Shown here: piece after piece, positions 45,711 to 58,388 of the stretch
Layout of the letters: each line of letters starts with the position of its first letter
Numbering within the stretch: position 1 is the stretch's first letter
Origin: Roseovarius indicus
Lineage (GTDB): Bacteria > Pseudomonadota > Alphaproteobacteria > Rhodobacterales > Rhodobacteraceae
Direction of reading: 5' to 3'
NCBI RefSeq assembly: GCF_008728195.1
Contig: NZ_CP031598.1
Span: forward strand, 1,860,001 to 1,924,000
DNA length: 64,000 nt
Notes under the pieces: model-generated
Seen by the model: only the letters and a program-made list of their open reading frames with translations
Told to the model about the DNA's origin: nothing
The model's database searches: none
Translations under genes and position numbers: made by a program

Positions 45711-46343
45711 CTATTCCGCCGCCACGGCCGGGGCGGGGGCCGTGCGGGCCACTTGCGGCGTGCTGATGCGGGCCTCGGCGGCCTCGGAGAGCAGGCGGGC
45801 GATGTTGTCGGCGTCGGGGATGCAGCGCAGCGCGGGCTGGGTGCGGCGCATGACCCAGGGGCGCACATGCGGCCAGCAGACGAGGTAGGACAGCCGCGTC
45901 TTGCCCTTGAGGTCGAGCGCGATGGTGCCGGTGCCCCCCTTGCGCAGGTCGAGCGAGGCACTGGCGATCTGGGTGAAGGGCAGGTTCAGCGTGACGGTCA
46001 GCGCCGCGCCGATGCGCATGGCGACGCGGCGGTTGGTGATGGTGTAGATGGTCGAGCGAGCCTGCATGAAGCCGATGATCATCAGGAGCGCCGCCGTGAT
46101 CGCGCCCATGACGAGGAAGGGGAAGGCGGCCGCGAAGGCCGTGCCGGCCGCCGCCTGGTCGATCAGCGTGACGAAGCGCCAGAGCGCCAGCGCCACGAAA
46201 TAGGCCACCACCCATTTGAGGTTGAGCGACTCCTTCGTCAGCGCCCACCAGTCGGGGCGGCCCTGCCAGAGGATCCGTTCCCCCTCTGGCGGTGTTTCGG
46301 GCAGCCCTGCGACGGGCTCGAATGCAAAATCGTCATGGCTCAT
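45711..46343 (-). CDS. puhB: reaction-centre assembly protein PuhB
   Basis: A 210-residue membrane protein with three hydrophobic helices and a PH-like domain (STIYTITNRRVAMRIGAALT). PEGERILWQGRPDWWALTKE near the start is characteristic. It promotes reaction-centre assembly in Rhodobacter. The start MSHDDFAFEP at 46343 follows GGAGG. A C-terminal Ala/Pro tail is present. Confidence 0.93.
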   Translation of the reverse strand: MSHDDFAFEPVAGLPETPPEGERILWQGRPDWWALTKESLNLKWVVAYFVALALWRFVTLIDQAAAGTAFAAAFPFLVMGAITAALLMIIGFMQARSTIYTITNRRVAMRIGAALTVTLNLPFTQIASASLDLRKGGTGTIALDLKGKTRLSYLVCWPHVRPWVMRRTQPALRCIPDADNIARLLSEAAEARISTPQVARTAPAPAVAAE

Positions 46344-46387
46344 GGTGGCCTCCTCCCGTTTTCCTTGTTGGCCCCGGGCTGGCCGTG

Positions 46388-47155
46388 TCAGCCCAGTTGT
46401 GGTTCCAGCCGCTCTGCGCTGGCGTAGAGCGTGCCGCCGGCGTAGTAGCCGGTGATCTTGTCTTCCTCGAGCAACGTGACCTGCCGGGGCGAGGCGTGGG
46501 CCGGGATGCCGGGGAAGTGCTTGCCGTAGAGCGAGCGCACGGCGACCCGGTCGGACTTGATCCGCGCCATGGTCAGCGGGATGAGCCGCTTCCCCTTGTT
46601 GTCGTTCAGCTCCATCTCGAGGTAGCGGACAAGCTGTTCGGGCTCGTCGATCCACATGTCGGTGACGCGGCCCACGACGGCGCCGTCGCCCGCCACGACC
46701 GGCAGGTTGCGCGGGTCGCGGCCGGCGGCCACGGAATAGTGCTCGTTCGCGGCCATCGGCACGATCTTGGGATGGCCCTGGCCGTCAAGCTCGGGCACGT
46801 CGCGGCGCGGGGCCCAGCTTGCGGGGCCGACGCCATCGGCCATCGGGTCGCCGGTGGGCACGAACGGAAAGCCGTTGCCGGCCGCCGTCTTGGCGAGCGC
46901 GATCTCGGAACGTTCGGCATTCTGGGCCGACGGCACGGTGACCTCGCCGCGTCCGTGGGGCAGCTTGAAGGTCTTGTCGTCGGGCACCGGGAACAGGCCC
47001 TGGTTGGCCGACGGCTTGCCGTCATCGTCTTCGAGGGGGTAGCCCTCGCGCATGTTCTCGCGCTGGATGTAGTAGATCAGCAGCGCGAAGAAGATCCAGA
47101 ACAGCCAGAGCGTCAGGCTGGCCAGGTCGAAATTGCCAAAGAACGGTTCGGTCAT
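46388..47155 (-). CDS. puhA: photosynthetic reaction centre subunit H
   Basis: A 255-residue subunit with one N-terminal membrane helix (LASLTLWLFWIFFALLIYYI) and a cytoplasmic PRC-barrel domain. That domain has VGRVTDMWIDEPEQLVRYLE and VRSLYGKHFPGIPAHASPRQ. It caps the LM complex and shapes proton uptake to QB. It lies between lhaA and puhB. Confidence 0.97.
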   Translation of the reverse strand: MTEPFFGNFDLASLTLWLFWIFFALLIYYIQRENMREGYPLEDDDGKPSANQGLFPVPDDKTFKLPHGRGEVTVPSAQNAERSEIALAKTAAGNGFPFVPTGDPMADGVGPASWAPRRDVPELDGQGHPKIVPMAANEHYSVAAGRDPRNLPVVAGDGAVVGRVTDMWIDEPEQLVRYLEMELNDNKGKRLIPLTMARIKSDRVAVRSLYGKHFPGIPAHASPRQVTLLEEDKITGYYAGGTLYASAERLEPQLG

Positions 47156-47183
47156 GTTTCAATCCTTTCGATCGGTCTGCGGG

Positions 47184-48626
47184 TCATGTCGGGAAGTCGG
47201 CCAGGCCGATACGGGCCGTTCCCGGTTTGGGGGGCTGCGGGGCGAGGCCGGGCAGGCGGACCAGCGGGCCCAGCACGACGAGCGTCACGAAGAGCAGCCC
47301 GATTTCGATGTGGTAGACGAAGGAATAGCCGGTGGCGGCGGTGTTCAGCGCCTCGCCCCAGGCGCCGGTGGTGGCGATGGCGTTGATGCCGTCGCGCAGC
47401 GCGCCGCCGAAGGCGATGGAGAGACCCGCCGCCGTGGCCTGGGCCGCGCCCCAGGCGCCGAGCGCGAGGCCGTGGCCGGCGGCGCCTTTCGCGGGCAGGG
47501 TCATGGCGGCGATGAGGGTCGAGACGGCGAAGAGCCCGCCGCCGAAGCCGATGAGCAGCGTGCCGGCGAAGAAGATCGCGGCGGATTGCATGGGCGCGGC
47601 GAAGATGACGGTGGAGAAGGCGGCGATGCCGAAGAGGATGCCGGTGGCCGCAAGTCGGAAGGCGTTGCGGCCGTGTGACAGCGCCCGGCCGGCAAGTGCG
47701 AAGCCTGCCAGCGCGCCTGCGGCCCAGACAGCGGTGAGAAGCGTGGTGGAGGAGACCGAGAGGCCGAGGATCTCGCCGCCGTAGGGTTCAAGCAGGACGT
47801 CCTGCATGTTGAAGCCCATCGTGCCGAGGAAGGCCACGGCGAGGAGGCGCCCGGCCTGACCGCCGTTCATCAGGTCGGCCCATGCGTCGCGGAAGCGGGG
47901 GCGGGGCGTTTCGCGCTCGGCGCGGCTCATCGGGCAGACTTTTTCCTGTTTCCAGAGCGCGATGAGGTTGAGGAGGATGCCGACGCTGGCCGCGCCCTGC
48001 ACGACGCGGATCAGTTGCAGCGGCGTGAAGTCGCGCAGAAGCCAGCCGATGATGATGGAAGACAGCCCCATGCCGAGGAGGAACATGACATAGAGCAGCG
48101 CCACGACGCGGGGGCGGGTTTCGTCCGTCGCGCGGTCTGTGGCCAGCGCGAGGCCCGCGGTCTGGGTCATGTGGATGCCGAGGCCCGTCATCAGGAAGGC
48201 CAGCGCGGCGAGCACTTCGCCCGCCCATGCCGGGCCGACGGTCTGCTGGCCGGAGAGGACGAGCAGCGCGAAGGGCATGACGGCAAGCCCGCCCATCTGC
48301 CAGAGCGAGCCGAACCAGAGATAGGGGATGCGCTTCCATCCCAGCGCGCTTTTGTGGGTGTCCGAGCGGAAGCCCAGAAGGGTGCGGAAGGGGGCGATCA
48401 GGACCGGCAGGGCGATCATCATCGCGACGATGGTGGCCGGGACGCTGAGTTCGACGATCATCACGCGGTTGAGCGTGCCCAGAAGCATCACGGTCGCCAT
48501 GCCCACCGAGACCTGGAAGAGCGAGAGGCGCAGGAGCTGACCCAGCGGCAGGCCGTCGCTTGCCGCGTCGGCGAAGGGAAGGAAGCGGGTGGTCAGCTGC
48601 TTGAGGTGATGCGGGCGGAGGATCAT
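47184..48626 (-). CDS. lhaA: LH1/reaction-centre assembly protein, PucC family
   Basis: A 480-residue major-facilitator-like membrane protein with twelve helices. Motifs are LGTLNRVMIVELSVPATIVA, APFRTLLGFRSDTHKSALGW, GIHMTQTAGLALATD and MQDVLLEPYGGEILGLSVS. LhaA aids LH1 assembly. The ATG at 48626 overlaps the bchM stop (ATGA). Confidence 0.95.
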   Translation of the reverse strand: MILRPHHLKQLTTRFLPFADAASDGLPLGQLLRLSLFQVSVGMATVMLLGTLNRVMIVELSVPATIVAMMIALPVLIAPFRTLLGFRSDTHKSALGWKRIPYLWFGSLWQMGGLAVMPFALLVLSGQQTVGPAWAGEVLAALAFLMTGLGIHMTQTAGLALATDRATDETRPRVVALLYVMFLLGMGLSSIIIGWLLRDFTPLQLIRVVQGAASVGILLNLIALWKQEKVCPMSRAERETPRPRFRDAWADLMNGGQAGRLLAVAFLGTMGFNMQDVLLEPYGGEILGLSVSSTTLLTAVWAAGALAGFALAGRALSHGRNAFRLAATGILFGIAAFSTVIFAAPMQSAAIFFAGTLLIGFGGGLFAVSTLIAAMTLPAKGAAGHGLALGAWGAAQATAAGLSIAFGGALRDGINAIATTGAWGEALNTAATGYSFVYHIEIGLLFVTLVVLGPLVRLPGLAPQPPKPGTARIGLADFPT

Positions 48627-49302
48627 GGGCGATACTCCATCGCCTGGCTGATGTAGAAGCCGGAGGTGACGCGGTCGAGCGCGGTGAGGGTGCCGGGGGC
48701 CTCGGCCTTGGTGAGGGCCTTTGTCAGGCGGGCCGGGGCGTGGGGCACCATGGTGGGCGAGCGGTCGGCGCGCGGGAAGAGCTGGCCCATGCGCCACATC
48801 GCCATCAGAAGCGCGGTGCGCGGGGCGACGGTGAAGACAATGCTGCCGGAGGTGCGTTGGCCGAGGTTGTTGAGGGCGGCGGCGATGTCGGCCTGGGTGT
48901 AGTAGATCAGGCTGTCCATCGCCATGACGTGGTCGAAGCGGCCGAGATCGGTGCCCAGCATGTCGCCGGTGCGGAAATCGACCTTGGCCGTCAGGTCGAG
49001 CGGCAGGCGCTGGCGGGCGATGCCCACGAGCGAGGGCGAGATGTCGATCGCCACCACCTCGGCGCCGCGGGCCGCCAGTTCCGCCGTCATCTGCCCGGCG
49101 CCGCAGCCCGCATCGAGCACGCGGGCGCCGGTAAGGTCGGCGGGCAGGCGGGAAAGCATCTGCGCGCGCATCGCATCGCGCCCGCGCCGCACGGTTTCGC
49201 GGATCTTCGAGACCGGCGCATCGCTCGTCAGCCGTTCCCATGTGCGGGTGGCCGTGCGGTCGAAATAGGTCTCGACGCGGGTGAGCGTGCGGTCATAGGT
49301 CA

Positions 49303-49303
<1 letters not shown>
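48623..49303 (-). CDS. bchM: Mg-protoporphyrin IX methyltransferase
   Basis: A 226-residue SAM-dependent enzyme that methylates the propionate of Mg-protoporphyrin. The SAM motif is ARVLDAGCGAGQMTAELAAR with VVAIDIS. The start MTYDRTLTRVETYFDRTATR fits the family. It shares one base with the bchL stop (TGATG). Confidence 0.96.
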
Positions 49304-50211
<908 letters not shown>

Positions 50212-50219
50212 TCATTGTT

Positions 50220-50262
50220 CTTCAAATACTCCGGGGGTGTGGGGGCAGCGCCCCCACGAAGG
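50220..50262 (-). repeat. hairpin-plus-tail element, copy C (bchH-bchL gap)
   Basis: The same GTGGGGGC/GCCCCCAC stem as in copy B (50239-50246 with 50250-50257, loop AGC) is followed in the operon direction by a diverged tail, CCCGGAGTATTTGAAGAACA. It ends about 20 bases before bchL. Confidence 0.75.
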
Positions 50263-50287
50263 CCTCGGAACATGGCGCGTTGCGGGG

Positions 50288-53200
50288 TCATTCTGCGGCC
50301 ACCCCTTCCAGCCGGTCTTCCAGCGCGTCCGCGGCATCGCGCAGCGCTGCAAGGGTTGCGTCGTCGGGTTGCCAGTAGGCGCGGTCATGGGCCTCGAGCA
50401 GGCGGTTCGCCATGCGCGAGGAGGCCGCCGGGTTGAGCGTGGCGAGCCGCTGGCGCATCTCCGCGTCGAGGACGAAGGTTTCGGAGATGCGCTGGTAGAC
50501 CCACGGCTCGACCTGGCCGGTGGTGGCCGACCAGCCCATCGTGTTGGTGACGTGGCTTTCGATCTGGCGCACGCCTTCGGCCCCGTGTTTCAGCAGGGCC
50601 TCGTGGAATTTCGGGTTGAGCGAGCGCGAGCGGGTTTCCAGCGCGACCTGGTCGGCCAGCGTGCGGATGCGGCCGGCGCCGCGGGTGGTGTCTGAGATGT
50701 AGACCGCCGCTTCCTGCCCGCCGCGGGCGCGTTTGACCGCGCGGGAGATGCCGCCGAGCGTGTCGAAATAGTGGTCGACGGTGGTGATGCCGAGTTCGAC
50801 CGACTCGAGGTTCTGATAGGCGAGGTCGACATCGGCGAGGGCCTTTTTCAGTAGGCCGTTGTTCTGTTGGGCCTTGCCGTTCATGCCGTAGGCAAAGCTC
50901 TTGCGGGCGACATAGGCGTCGGCCAGCTCGTCCTCGTCGTCGAAGGCGGAGCTGTCGACCAGCATGTTGACGTTGGAGCCATAGGCGCCCTCGGCATTGG
51001 AGAAGACGCGGAGGGACGCCGTTTCCATGTCGCAGCCTTCGCTTTCGGCGTAGGCCAGCGCGTGGGCGCGGAGGAAGTTCATGTCTTCCGGCTCGTCAGC
51101 GGTGGCGGCCTTGAAGGCGGCCTCGGCCAGCAGTTTCGTCTGCAGCGGCAGCAGGTCGCGGAAGATGCCGGAGAGGGTCATGATGACGTCGATCCGGGGG
51201 CGGCCCAATTCGGCGAGCGGCACGAGGTCGGCGCCGCAGAGGCGGCCGAAATTGTCGAAGCGGGGCTTGGCGCCCATGAGCGCGAGGGCCTGTGCCAGCG
51301 GCGCGCCGTCGGACTTGATGTTGTCGGAGCCCCAGAGCACAAGCGCCACGCTGCGCGGCAGGGTCTTGTGGGTGTCGAGCAGCAGTTGCGCCTGTTTCGC
51401 GCCTTCGCGGCAGGCGAATTCGGTTGGCATGCGGAACGGGTCGAAGGCGTGGATGTTGCGGCCCGTGGGCAGGATGTCGGTGGAGCGGATGAGATCGCCG
51501 CCCGGAACCGGGGGCGTGAAACGGCCGTCGAGGGCGTGAAGGAGCGCGGGAAGTTCGGTGTCGCGTTGCAGGAGGTTGTCGGTGCGGGCGCGGGTCTCGG
51601 CGTCGGCGCCGTCGAGCAGGGTGAGGTATTCGGCGCGGGCGGTGTCGGACATGGGCTCGCCGACGATATGCAGGCCATCGGGGATGAGGGCGTCTTCGGT
51701 TTCGAGCAGTTTCAGCCAGAGCGTGTCGGGGTCTTGCGTCGGCATGTCGACGGCGGCGGCCTGTTCGGCGATGAGCGCCGCGATCTCGGAGCGTTCCGGG
51801 GCGTCGGGGGCGGTGGCGCGCCAGCGGGTGAGGCTGTCTTTCAGCTCCGCCAGCCCCTTGTAGAGGCCGGAGGCGGCCAGCGGCGGTGTGAGGTGCGAGA
51901 CCGTCACGGCGTTCGAACGGCGCTTGGCGAGCGTGGCCTCGGAGGGGTTGTTGGAGGCGTAGAGGTAGACATTGGGCAGATCGCCGATCAGGCGGTCGGG
52001 CCAGCAGGCCGCGCCGGGGCCGGCCTGTTTGCCGGGCATGAATTCCAGCGCGCCATGCATGCCGAAATGCAGGAGCGCATCGGCGCGGAAGGTTTGGCGG
52101 AGCCAGAGGTAGAATTGCGTGAAGGCGTGGGTGGGGGCGAAGCCGCGCTCGAAGAGCAGGCGCATCGGGTCGCCCTCGTAGCCGAAGGCGGGCTGGAGGC
52201 CGACGAAGACCTTGCCGAACTGCGCGCCGAGGATAAAGACGCCGCGGCCGTCGGATTGCACCTTGCCGGGGGCGGGGCCCCATTGGGCCTCGATTTCCGA
52301 AAGCCAGGGCGTGTCGGCGACGATCCGGTCGGCGGGGACGTGATCGGCGACGTTGGCCTCCTGTCCGTACTGGGCGGCCGAGCCTTCGAGGACGGCGGCG
52401 CGGAGGGCGTCGACCGTTTCCGGCGGGTCGAGGTCGTAGCCGCGGGCTTTCAACGCGTGGAGCGTGTTGAAGAGCGAGCGGAAGACATCGAGATAGGCGG
52501 CGGTGCCGGCGGCGCCCGCGTTGGGCGGGAAGCCGAAGAGGACGATGCCGAGGCGGCGGTTGGCGGTCTCGCTGCGGCGCAGGCGGGCCTGCCGGTCGAC
52601 GCGGGCGGCCAGCGTGTCGATGCGTTCGGGGCAGGGGGCCATGGCCTTGACCGCCGAGATCATCGAGCAGGCGCGGAAGCAGCCGGCGCAGCCCTCGGGG
52701 CCATGACGGCCGGCGAAGACGGTGGGGGTGGTGGCGCCGTCGAGCTCGGGCAGGGCGATGAGCATGGTGGTCTCGATCGGCCCCAGCCCCTGCGGTGAGG
52801 CGGCCCATTGGCCGAGCGTCTGGAACTCCAGCGGGTGGGCGGCGGTGTAGGGCACGTCGAGCGCCGAGAGCACGTCGATGGCGGCGGTGTTGTCGTTATA
52901 GGCCGGGCCGCCGACGAGAGAGAAGCCGGTGAGGGAGAGGAGGGCGTCGATTTGCGTGACGCCGTTCTGGCGGAAGAAGCTGTCGATGGCGGGGCGCGCG
53001 TCGAGGCCGCCGGCGAAAGCGGGCAGGACGCGGAGGCCGCGGGCTTCGAGGGCGCGGATGACGGCGTCGTAATGGGCGGTGTCGTTGGAGAGCACGTAGC
53101 TGCGCATCATCAGCAGGCCGACGGTGGCGTGATACCCCTTGGGCGCGGGCAGGTCGGCGGGGTCGGTGGTGATGCGGTCCTTCAGACCCGGGTGGTAGAG

Positions 53201-53860
53201 GCCGGTATCGGGGTAGTCGAGCGGTTCGGGCGCGCGGGCGCCGCGCCAGCCGGCGTGGCGGCAGTAGCGCGAGATCATGAAGCGGACCATCGCCTCGATA
53301 TTGTCGTCCGACGCGCCGAGCCAGTATTGCATCATCAGGAACCAGGCGCGGAGATCCTGGGCCTTGCCGGGAATGAGCTTGAGGATGCGGGGCAGGCGGC
53401 GGAGCATCCGCATCTTCTTGGCGCCGTCATCGGTTTTCGAGGTTTTCGAGCCGCCGCGCAGTTTTTTCAGAAGCTTGCGGGTGGTGCTTTCGGGGGCCGC
53501 CATGTCGAGCGTGCCCATGCGGGTGAGCTTGACGATCTGGGCATCGGCGATGATTCCGGCCATGGCATCGCAGTTGTCGCGGCGGGCCTGCAGGTCTGGC
53601 AGGATGGCGGCGATATGCTCTTCGAGAAAGAGCAGGTTGGCGATGACGATGTCGCCGGTGGCGATGGCGGATTTGGCCTCGGCCAGCGCCTCGGGGCGTT
53701 CGCCCCATTCGGCGGCGGCGTGGACGGTGAGTTCGAGGCCGGGGAAATCGCGTTCGAGCCGGCCGGCGACGCGGGCGCAGGGGCCGGCGGCGTGGCTGTC
53801 CAGCGTGAGGATGACCACGCGGTAGGGCTGGGGCCCGGGTATGATGGCATCACCGCGCAT
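50288..53860 (-). CDS. bchH: magnesium chelatase subunit H
   Basis: A 1190-residue porphyrin-binding catalytic subunit of Mg-chelatase. CobN-like landmarks include [79 protein letters not shown] and a C-terminal [20 protein letters not shown]. Length is normal. It overlaps the bchB end by 11 bases. Confidence 0.97.
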   Translation of the reverse strand: MRGDAIIPGPQPYRVVILTLDSHAAGPCARVAGRLERDFPGLELTVHAAAEWGERPEALAEAKSAIATGDIVIANLLFLEEHIAAILPDLQARRDNCDAMAGIIADAQIVKLTRMGTLDMAAPESTTRKLLKKLRGGSKTSKTDDGAKKMRMLRRLPRILKLIPGKAQDLRAWFLMMQYWLGASDDNIEAMVRFMISRYCRHAGWRGARAPEPLDYPDTGLYHPGLKDRITTDPADLPAPKGYHATVGLLMMRSYVLSNDTAHYDAVIRALEARGLRVLPAFAGGLDARPAIDSFFRQNGVTQIDALLSLTGFSLVGGPAYNDNTAAIDVLSALDVPYTAAHPLEFQTLGQWAASPQGLGPIETTMLIALPELDGATTPTVFAGRHGPEGCAGCFRACSMISAVKAMAPCPERIDTLAARVDRQARLRRSETANRRLGIVLFGFPPNAGAAGTAAYLDVFRSLFNTLHALKARGYDLDPPETVDALRAAVLEGSAAQYGQEANVADHVPADRIVADTPWLSEIEAQWGPAPGKVQSDGRGVFILGAQFGKVFVGLQPAFGYEGDPMRLLFERGFAPTHAFTQFYLWLRQTFRADALLHFGMHGALEFMPGKQAGPGAACWPDRLIGDLPNVYLYASNNPSEATLAKRRSNAVTVSHLTPPLAASGLYKGLAELKDSLTRWRATAPDAPERSEIAALIAEQAAAVDMPTQDPDTLWLKLLETEDALIPDGLHIVGEPMSDTARAEYLTLLDGADAETRARTDNLLQRDTELPALLHALDGRFTPPVPGGDLIRSTDILPTGRNIHAFDPFRMPTEFACREGAKQAQLLLDTHKTLPRSVALVLWGSDNIKSDGAPLAQALALMGAKPRFDNFGRLCGADLVPLAELGRPRIDVIMTLSGIFRDLLPLQTKLLAEAAFKAATADEPEDMNFLRAHALAYAESEGCDMETASLRVFSNAEGAYGSNVNMLVDSSAFDDEDELADAYVARKSFAYGMNGKAQQNNGLLKKALADVDLAYQNLESVELGITTVDHYFDTLGGISRAVKRARGGQEAAVYISDTTRGAGRIRTLADQVALETRSRSLNPKFHEALLKHGAEGVRQIESHVTNTMGWSATTGQVEPWVYQRISETFVLDAEMRQRLATLNPAASSRMANRLLEAHDRAYWQPDDATLAALRDAADALEDRLEGVAAE

Positions 53861-55379
53861 AATGGGCCTTGGCCTCGTAGAGCGTGTCGATGCCGATCTG
53901 GGAAAGGCCTTTTTCGGCGGCGAAACTTTCGGTGTTGCGGCGGGCCTTGCCGCGGACGAAGAAGGGGACTTTCTTGAGTTCGCGCTCGGCGTCGTCGAGC
54001 CAGACCACGGTACCGGGGTGCTCGTCAGCCGTTACCGGCTGCCTCGCCTCGGGGTCGGGGCGGGGCTTGGCCTTGTGGCCGTGGTGGCTGGCGCCGGCGT
54101 CGTCGTGGAATTCGAAATCCTCGCGGAACATGTGGAGGAGGTGTTCTTCCAGCCCCATGACGAGGGGGTGCACCCAGGTGTCGAAGATGACGTTGGCGCC
54201 CTCGATGCCCATCTGGGGCGAGTAGCGGGCGGGGAAATCCTGGACGTGGACGGGCGCGGAGATGACGGCGCAGGGGATGCCGAGGCGCTTGCCGATATGG
54301 CGCTCCATCTGGGTGCCGAGGATGAGTTCGGGGGCGAGGGTTTCGATGCGCTGTTCGACGTCGAGATAGTCGTCGGTGATCAGCGCCTCGACGCCGTACT
54401 CCCGGGCCAGCGCCCGGATCGGGCGGGCCATTTCGCGGTTGTAGCAGCCGAGGCCCGCGACCTCGAAGCCCATCTCGTCGCGGGCGATGCGGGCGGCGGT
54501 GGCGACATGGGTGCCGTCGCCGAAGAGGAAGACGCGCTTGCCGGTGAGGTAGGTGGAATCGACGCTGGCCGAGTACCAGGGCAGGCGGAGGCGGGCGGTG
54601 TCGAGGGTTGGTTCGACGCCGGTGAGGGTGGCGACCTCCTTGACGAAATCATGGGTGGCGCCGACGCCGATGGGGACGGTTTTGGTGAAGGGCAGGTTCA
54701 GTTCCCGTTCCATCCAGCGGCAGGCGGCCTCGCCCGTCTCGGGGTACATGAGCACGTTGAAATGGGCGGCGCCGAGGCGGGTGAGGTCTTGCGGCGTGGC
54801 GCCATAGGGGGCGCAGACGTTGACGGAGATGCCGAGGTCGGAGAGCAGCGCCGTGATCTCGGTGATGTCGTCGCGGTGGCGGAAGCCGAGGGCGGTAGGG
54901 CCGATGAGGTTGCAGGTGATCTGCGGGGTCTTGTCCATCGGCCGGGCGAGGGCGCGGGTGATCTGGAAGAAGGTCTCGTCGGCGCCGAAGTTTTCCTTGC
55001 GCTGGTAGCTGGGCAGGTCGAGCGGGATGACGGGGATGGGCAGGCCCATGGTTTCGGCCATGCCGCCGGGATCGTCCTGGATCAGTTCGGCGGTGCAGGA
55101 GGCGCCGACGATCATCGCCTGCGGCTGGAACCGCTCGTAGGCGTTCTGACAGGCGGTCTTGAAGAGGTTGGCGGTGTCGGAGCCGAGGTCGCGGGCCTGG
55201 AAGGTGGTGTAGGTGACCGGCGGGCGGTGGTTGCGGCGCTCGATCATGGTGAAGAGCAGGTCGGCATAGGTGTCGCCCTGCGGGGCGTGGAGGACGTAGT
55301 GCAGGCCCTTCATGGCAGTGGCGACGCGGAGGGCGCCGACGTGGGGGGGGCCTTCGTATGTCCAGACGGAGAGTTTCAT
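53850..55379 (-). CDS. bchB: light-independent protochlorophyllide reductase subunit B
   Basis: A 509-residue subunit that, with BchN, holds the 4Fe-4S cluster and reduces ring D of protochlorophyllide. Landmarks are [36 protein letters not shown], the [20 protein letters not shown] segment and the C-terminal small domain ([20 protein letters not shown]). It is separated from bchN by 73 bp holding repeat copy D. Confidence 0.97.
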   Translation of the reverse strand: MKLSVWTYEGPPHVGALRVATAMKGLHYVLHAPQGDTYADLLFTMIERRNHRPPVTYTTFQARDLGSDTANLFKTACQNAYERFQPQAMIVGASCTAELIQDDPGGMAETMGLPIPVIPLDLPSYQRKENFGADETFFQITRALARPMDKTPQITCNLIGPTALGFRHRDDITEITALLSDLGISVNVCAPYGATPQDLTRLGAAHFNVLMYPETGEAACRWMERELNLPFTKTVPIGVGATHDFVKEVATLTGVEPTLDTARLRLPWYSASVDSTYLTGKRVFLFGDGTHVATAARIARDEMGFEVAGLGCYNREMARPIRALAREYGVEALITDDYLDVEQRIETLAPELILGTQMERHIGKRLGIPCAVISAPVHVQDFPARYSPQMGIEGANVIFDTWVHPLVMGLEEHLLHMFREDFEFHDDAGASHHGHKAKPRPDPEARQPVTADEHPGTVVWLDDAERELKKVPFFVRGKARRNTESFAAEKGLSQIGIDTLYEAKAHYAR

Positions 55380-55382
55380 TGT

Positions 55383-55443
55383 GGTGTCGGAGCGAGGGGC
55401 CAGCCCCTCGCGCTCCCCGGGATATTTGTGGCCAGAAGAAGCA
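55383..55443 (+). repeat. hairpin-plus-tail element, copy D (bchN-bchB gap)
   Basis: An 8- or 9-bp GCGAGGGG/CCCCTCGC stem (55392-55400 with 55403-55411) is followed by TCCCCGGGATATTT and GGCCAGAAGAAGCATG. Relative to transcription it is inverted compared with copies A, B and C. Confidence 0.85.
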
Positions 55444-55452
55444 TGGGCGTTT

Positions 55453-57224
<1,772 letters not shown>

Positions 57225-57280
57225 GCATCCCCTCGCAGGCCAGTGTTGCTGGATCGATGCTAGGGGCTGGGTCGGCGAAG

Positions 57281-57298
57281 TGTCAACTTAAATTTACA
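57281..57298. promoter_or_regulatory. PpsR/CrtJ operator upstream of bchF
   Basis: TGTCAACTTAAATTTACA fits TGT-N12-ACA, 56 bp before the bchF start. Confidence 0.88.
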
Positions 57299-57452
57299 CA
57301 TTGAGATTTCGAGAATGTAAATTCGAGTGGGCATTTTGGGGTGCTCGAGGGAAAGCGGCGCCGAAAAGCTGGATTTTCGGGGGGTTGCCCAAGGGGCGGC
57401 TTGCCAAATTGCCGGGGAATCCAATGGAATAGGCCGGGGACGCGGCGGTGTA

Positions 57453-57470
57453 TGTCAAGATAAATTGACA
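57453..57470. promoter_or_regulatory. PpsR/CrtJ operator upstream of ppaA
   Basis: TGTCAAGATAAATTGACA fits TGT-N12-ACA with near-perfect symmetry. It is 88 bp before the ppaA start, suggesting feedback on the regulator genes themselves. Confidence 0.9.
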
Positions 57471-57558
57471 TTTTGACGGGGCGGGCGCACACTCTATCTT
57501 ACCAGAGCAGGATGGATGAGGCCCGCGAAGAGGCCCGACCACAGCCATGGGGGGAGAC

Positions 57559-58353
57559 ATGGACGAGGATAATACCCAGGACCGCTCTGCCTTTTCCGAC
57601 GCGCAATCGCCCGCCCTGCGTTTCCTTGTCGAATCCGCCCTGAAAACCGTGATCTCCGGAAAGGCCCGGTCGCAGCCGCGCAGCCGCGAGGACTGGGTCG
57701 CGCGCCTGTGCGACCAGCTGATGTCCGACTCGGAGACGAGCCACCAGGCCGTGCTGTCGCAGCTGATGGCGACGGGGGTGAGCTCGGAGGAGCTGTACCA
57801 GCATTACATTCCTGCCGCAGCGCGGAAGCTGGGGCAGCTGTGGCTCAATGACGAGGCGAGCTTCGTCGATGTCACCGTGGGCGCGTCGCGCCTGCAGGCG
57901 CTGTTTCGCGCGCGGGCCGGGGGCGGGCCGCTCGACCGGAGCATCCCGCTGGGCCAGTCGGTGCTGATGGTGGTGCCGCAGCACGAGCAGCATTCGCTGG
58001 GGGCCTTCGTGGCCGCCGACAACATGCGGCGGCACGGGGTCTGGGTGCATATGGGCATCGGGCTGAACCATGCCGAGATTGCCGAACTTGTGGCCACGAA
58101 CCGGTTTTCCATGATCGGGCTGACCGCCGCGACATGGAATTCGGTTGTCAATGCAACTGAAATCGTGGATTACCTACGCTCCAACGTGGAGGGCGTTCCG
58201 CCGATCGTGATCGGGGGGCGGGCCGCTGCGGAGAAAGACAAGGTCGTCAGGCGCACGGGCGCGGATCATGCCGTGCAATCCGCGCGTGAAGCCGTCGAGA
58301 AATGCGGGCTGGTCACGGTTGGTGGCGCCGCGCTTTTCGATAAGGTAACCTGA
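57559..58353 (+). CDS. ppaA: PpsR antirepressor with cobalamin-binding domain (PpaA/AerR)
   Basis: A 264-residue cytoplasmic regulator. The N-terminal half is helical. The C-terminal half is a B12-binding fold with VVPQHEQHSLGAFVAADNMR and GLTAATWNSVVNATEIVDYL, typical of AerR/PpaA, which senses light through adenosylcobalamin and relieves PpsR repression. The ATG at 57559 is chosen because GGGGGAG lies just upstream; an ATG at 57547 has no such site. It is 35 bp before ppsR. Confidence 0.93.
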   Translation: MDEDNTQDRSAFSDAQSPALRFLVESALKTVISGKARSQPRSREDWVARLCDQLMSDSETSHQAVLSQLMATGVSSEELYQHYIPAAARKLGQLWLNDEASFVDVTVGASRLQALFRARAGGGPLDRSIPLGQSVLMVVPQHEQHSLGAFVAADNMRRHGVWVHMGIGLNHAEIAELVATNRFSMIGLTAATWNSVVNATEIVDYLRSNVEGVPPIVIGGRAAAEKDKVVRRTGADHAVQSAREAVEKCGLVTVGGAALFDKVT

Positions 58354-58388
58354 GGGCGTAAGCGTTGATGACTTGACGAGGAAACATC

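Larger units (their letters stand above)
57225..57558. other. divergent promoter region bchF / ppaA
   Basis: This 334-bp gap is locally AT-rich. It carries two PpsR operators, one near bchF (57281-57298) and one near ppaA (57453-57470), plus a near-miss TGT half site at about 57316. No coding potential was recognised. Confidence 0.7.
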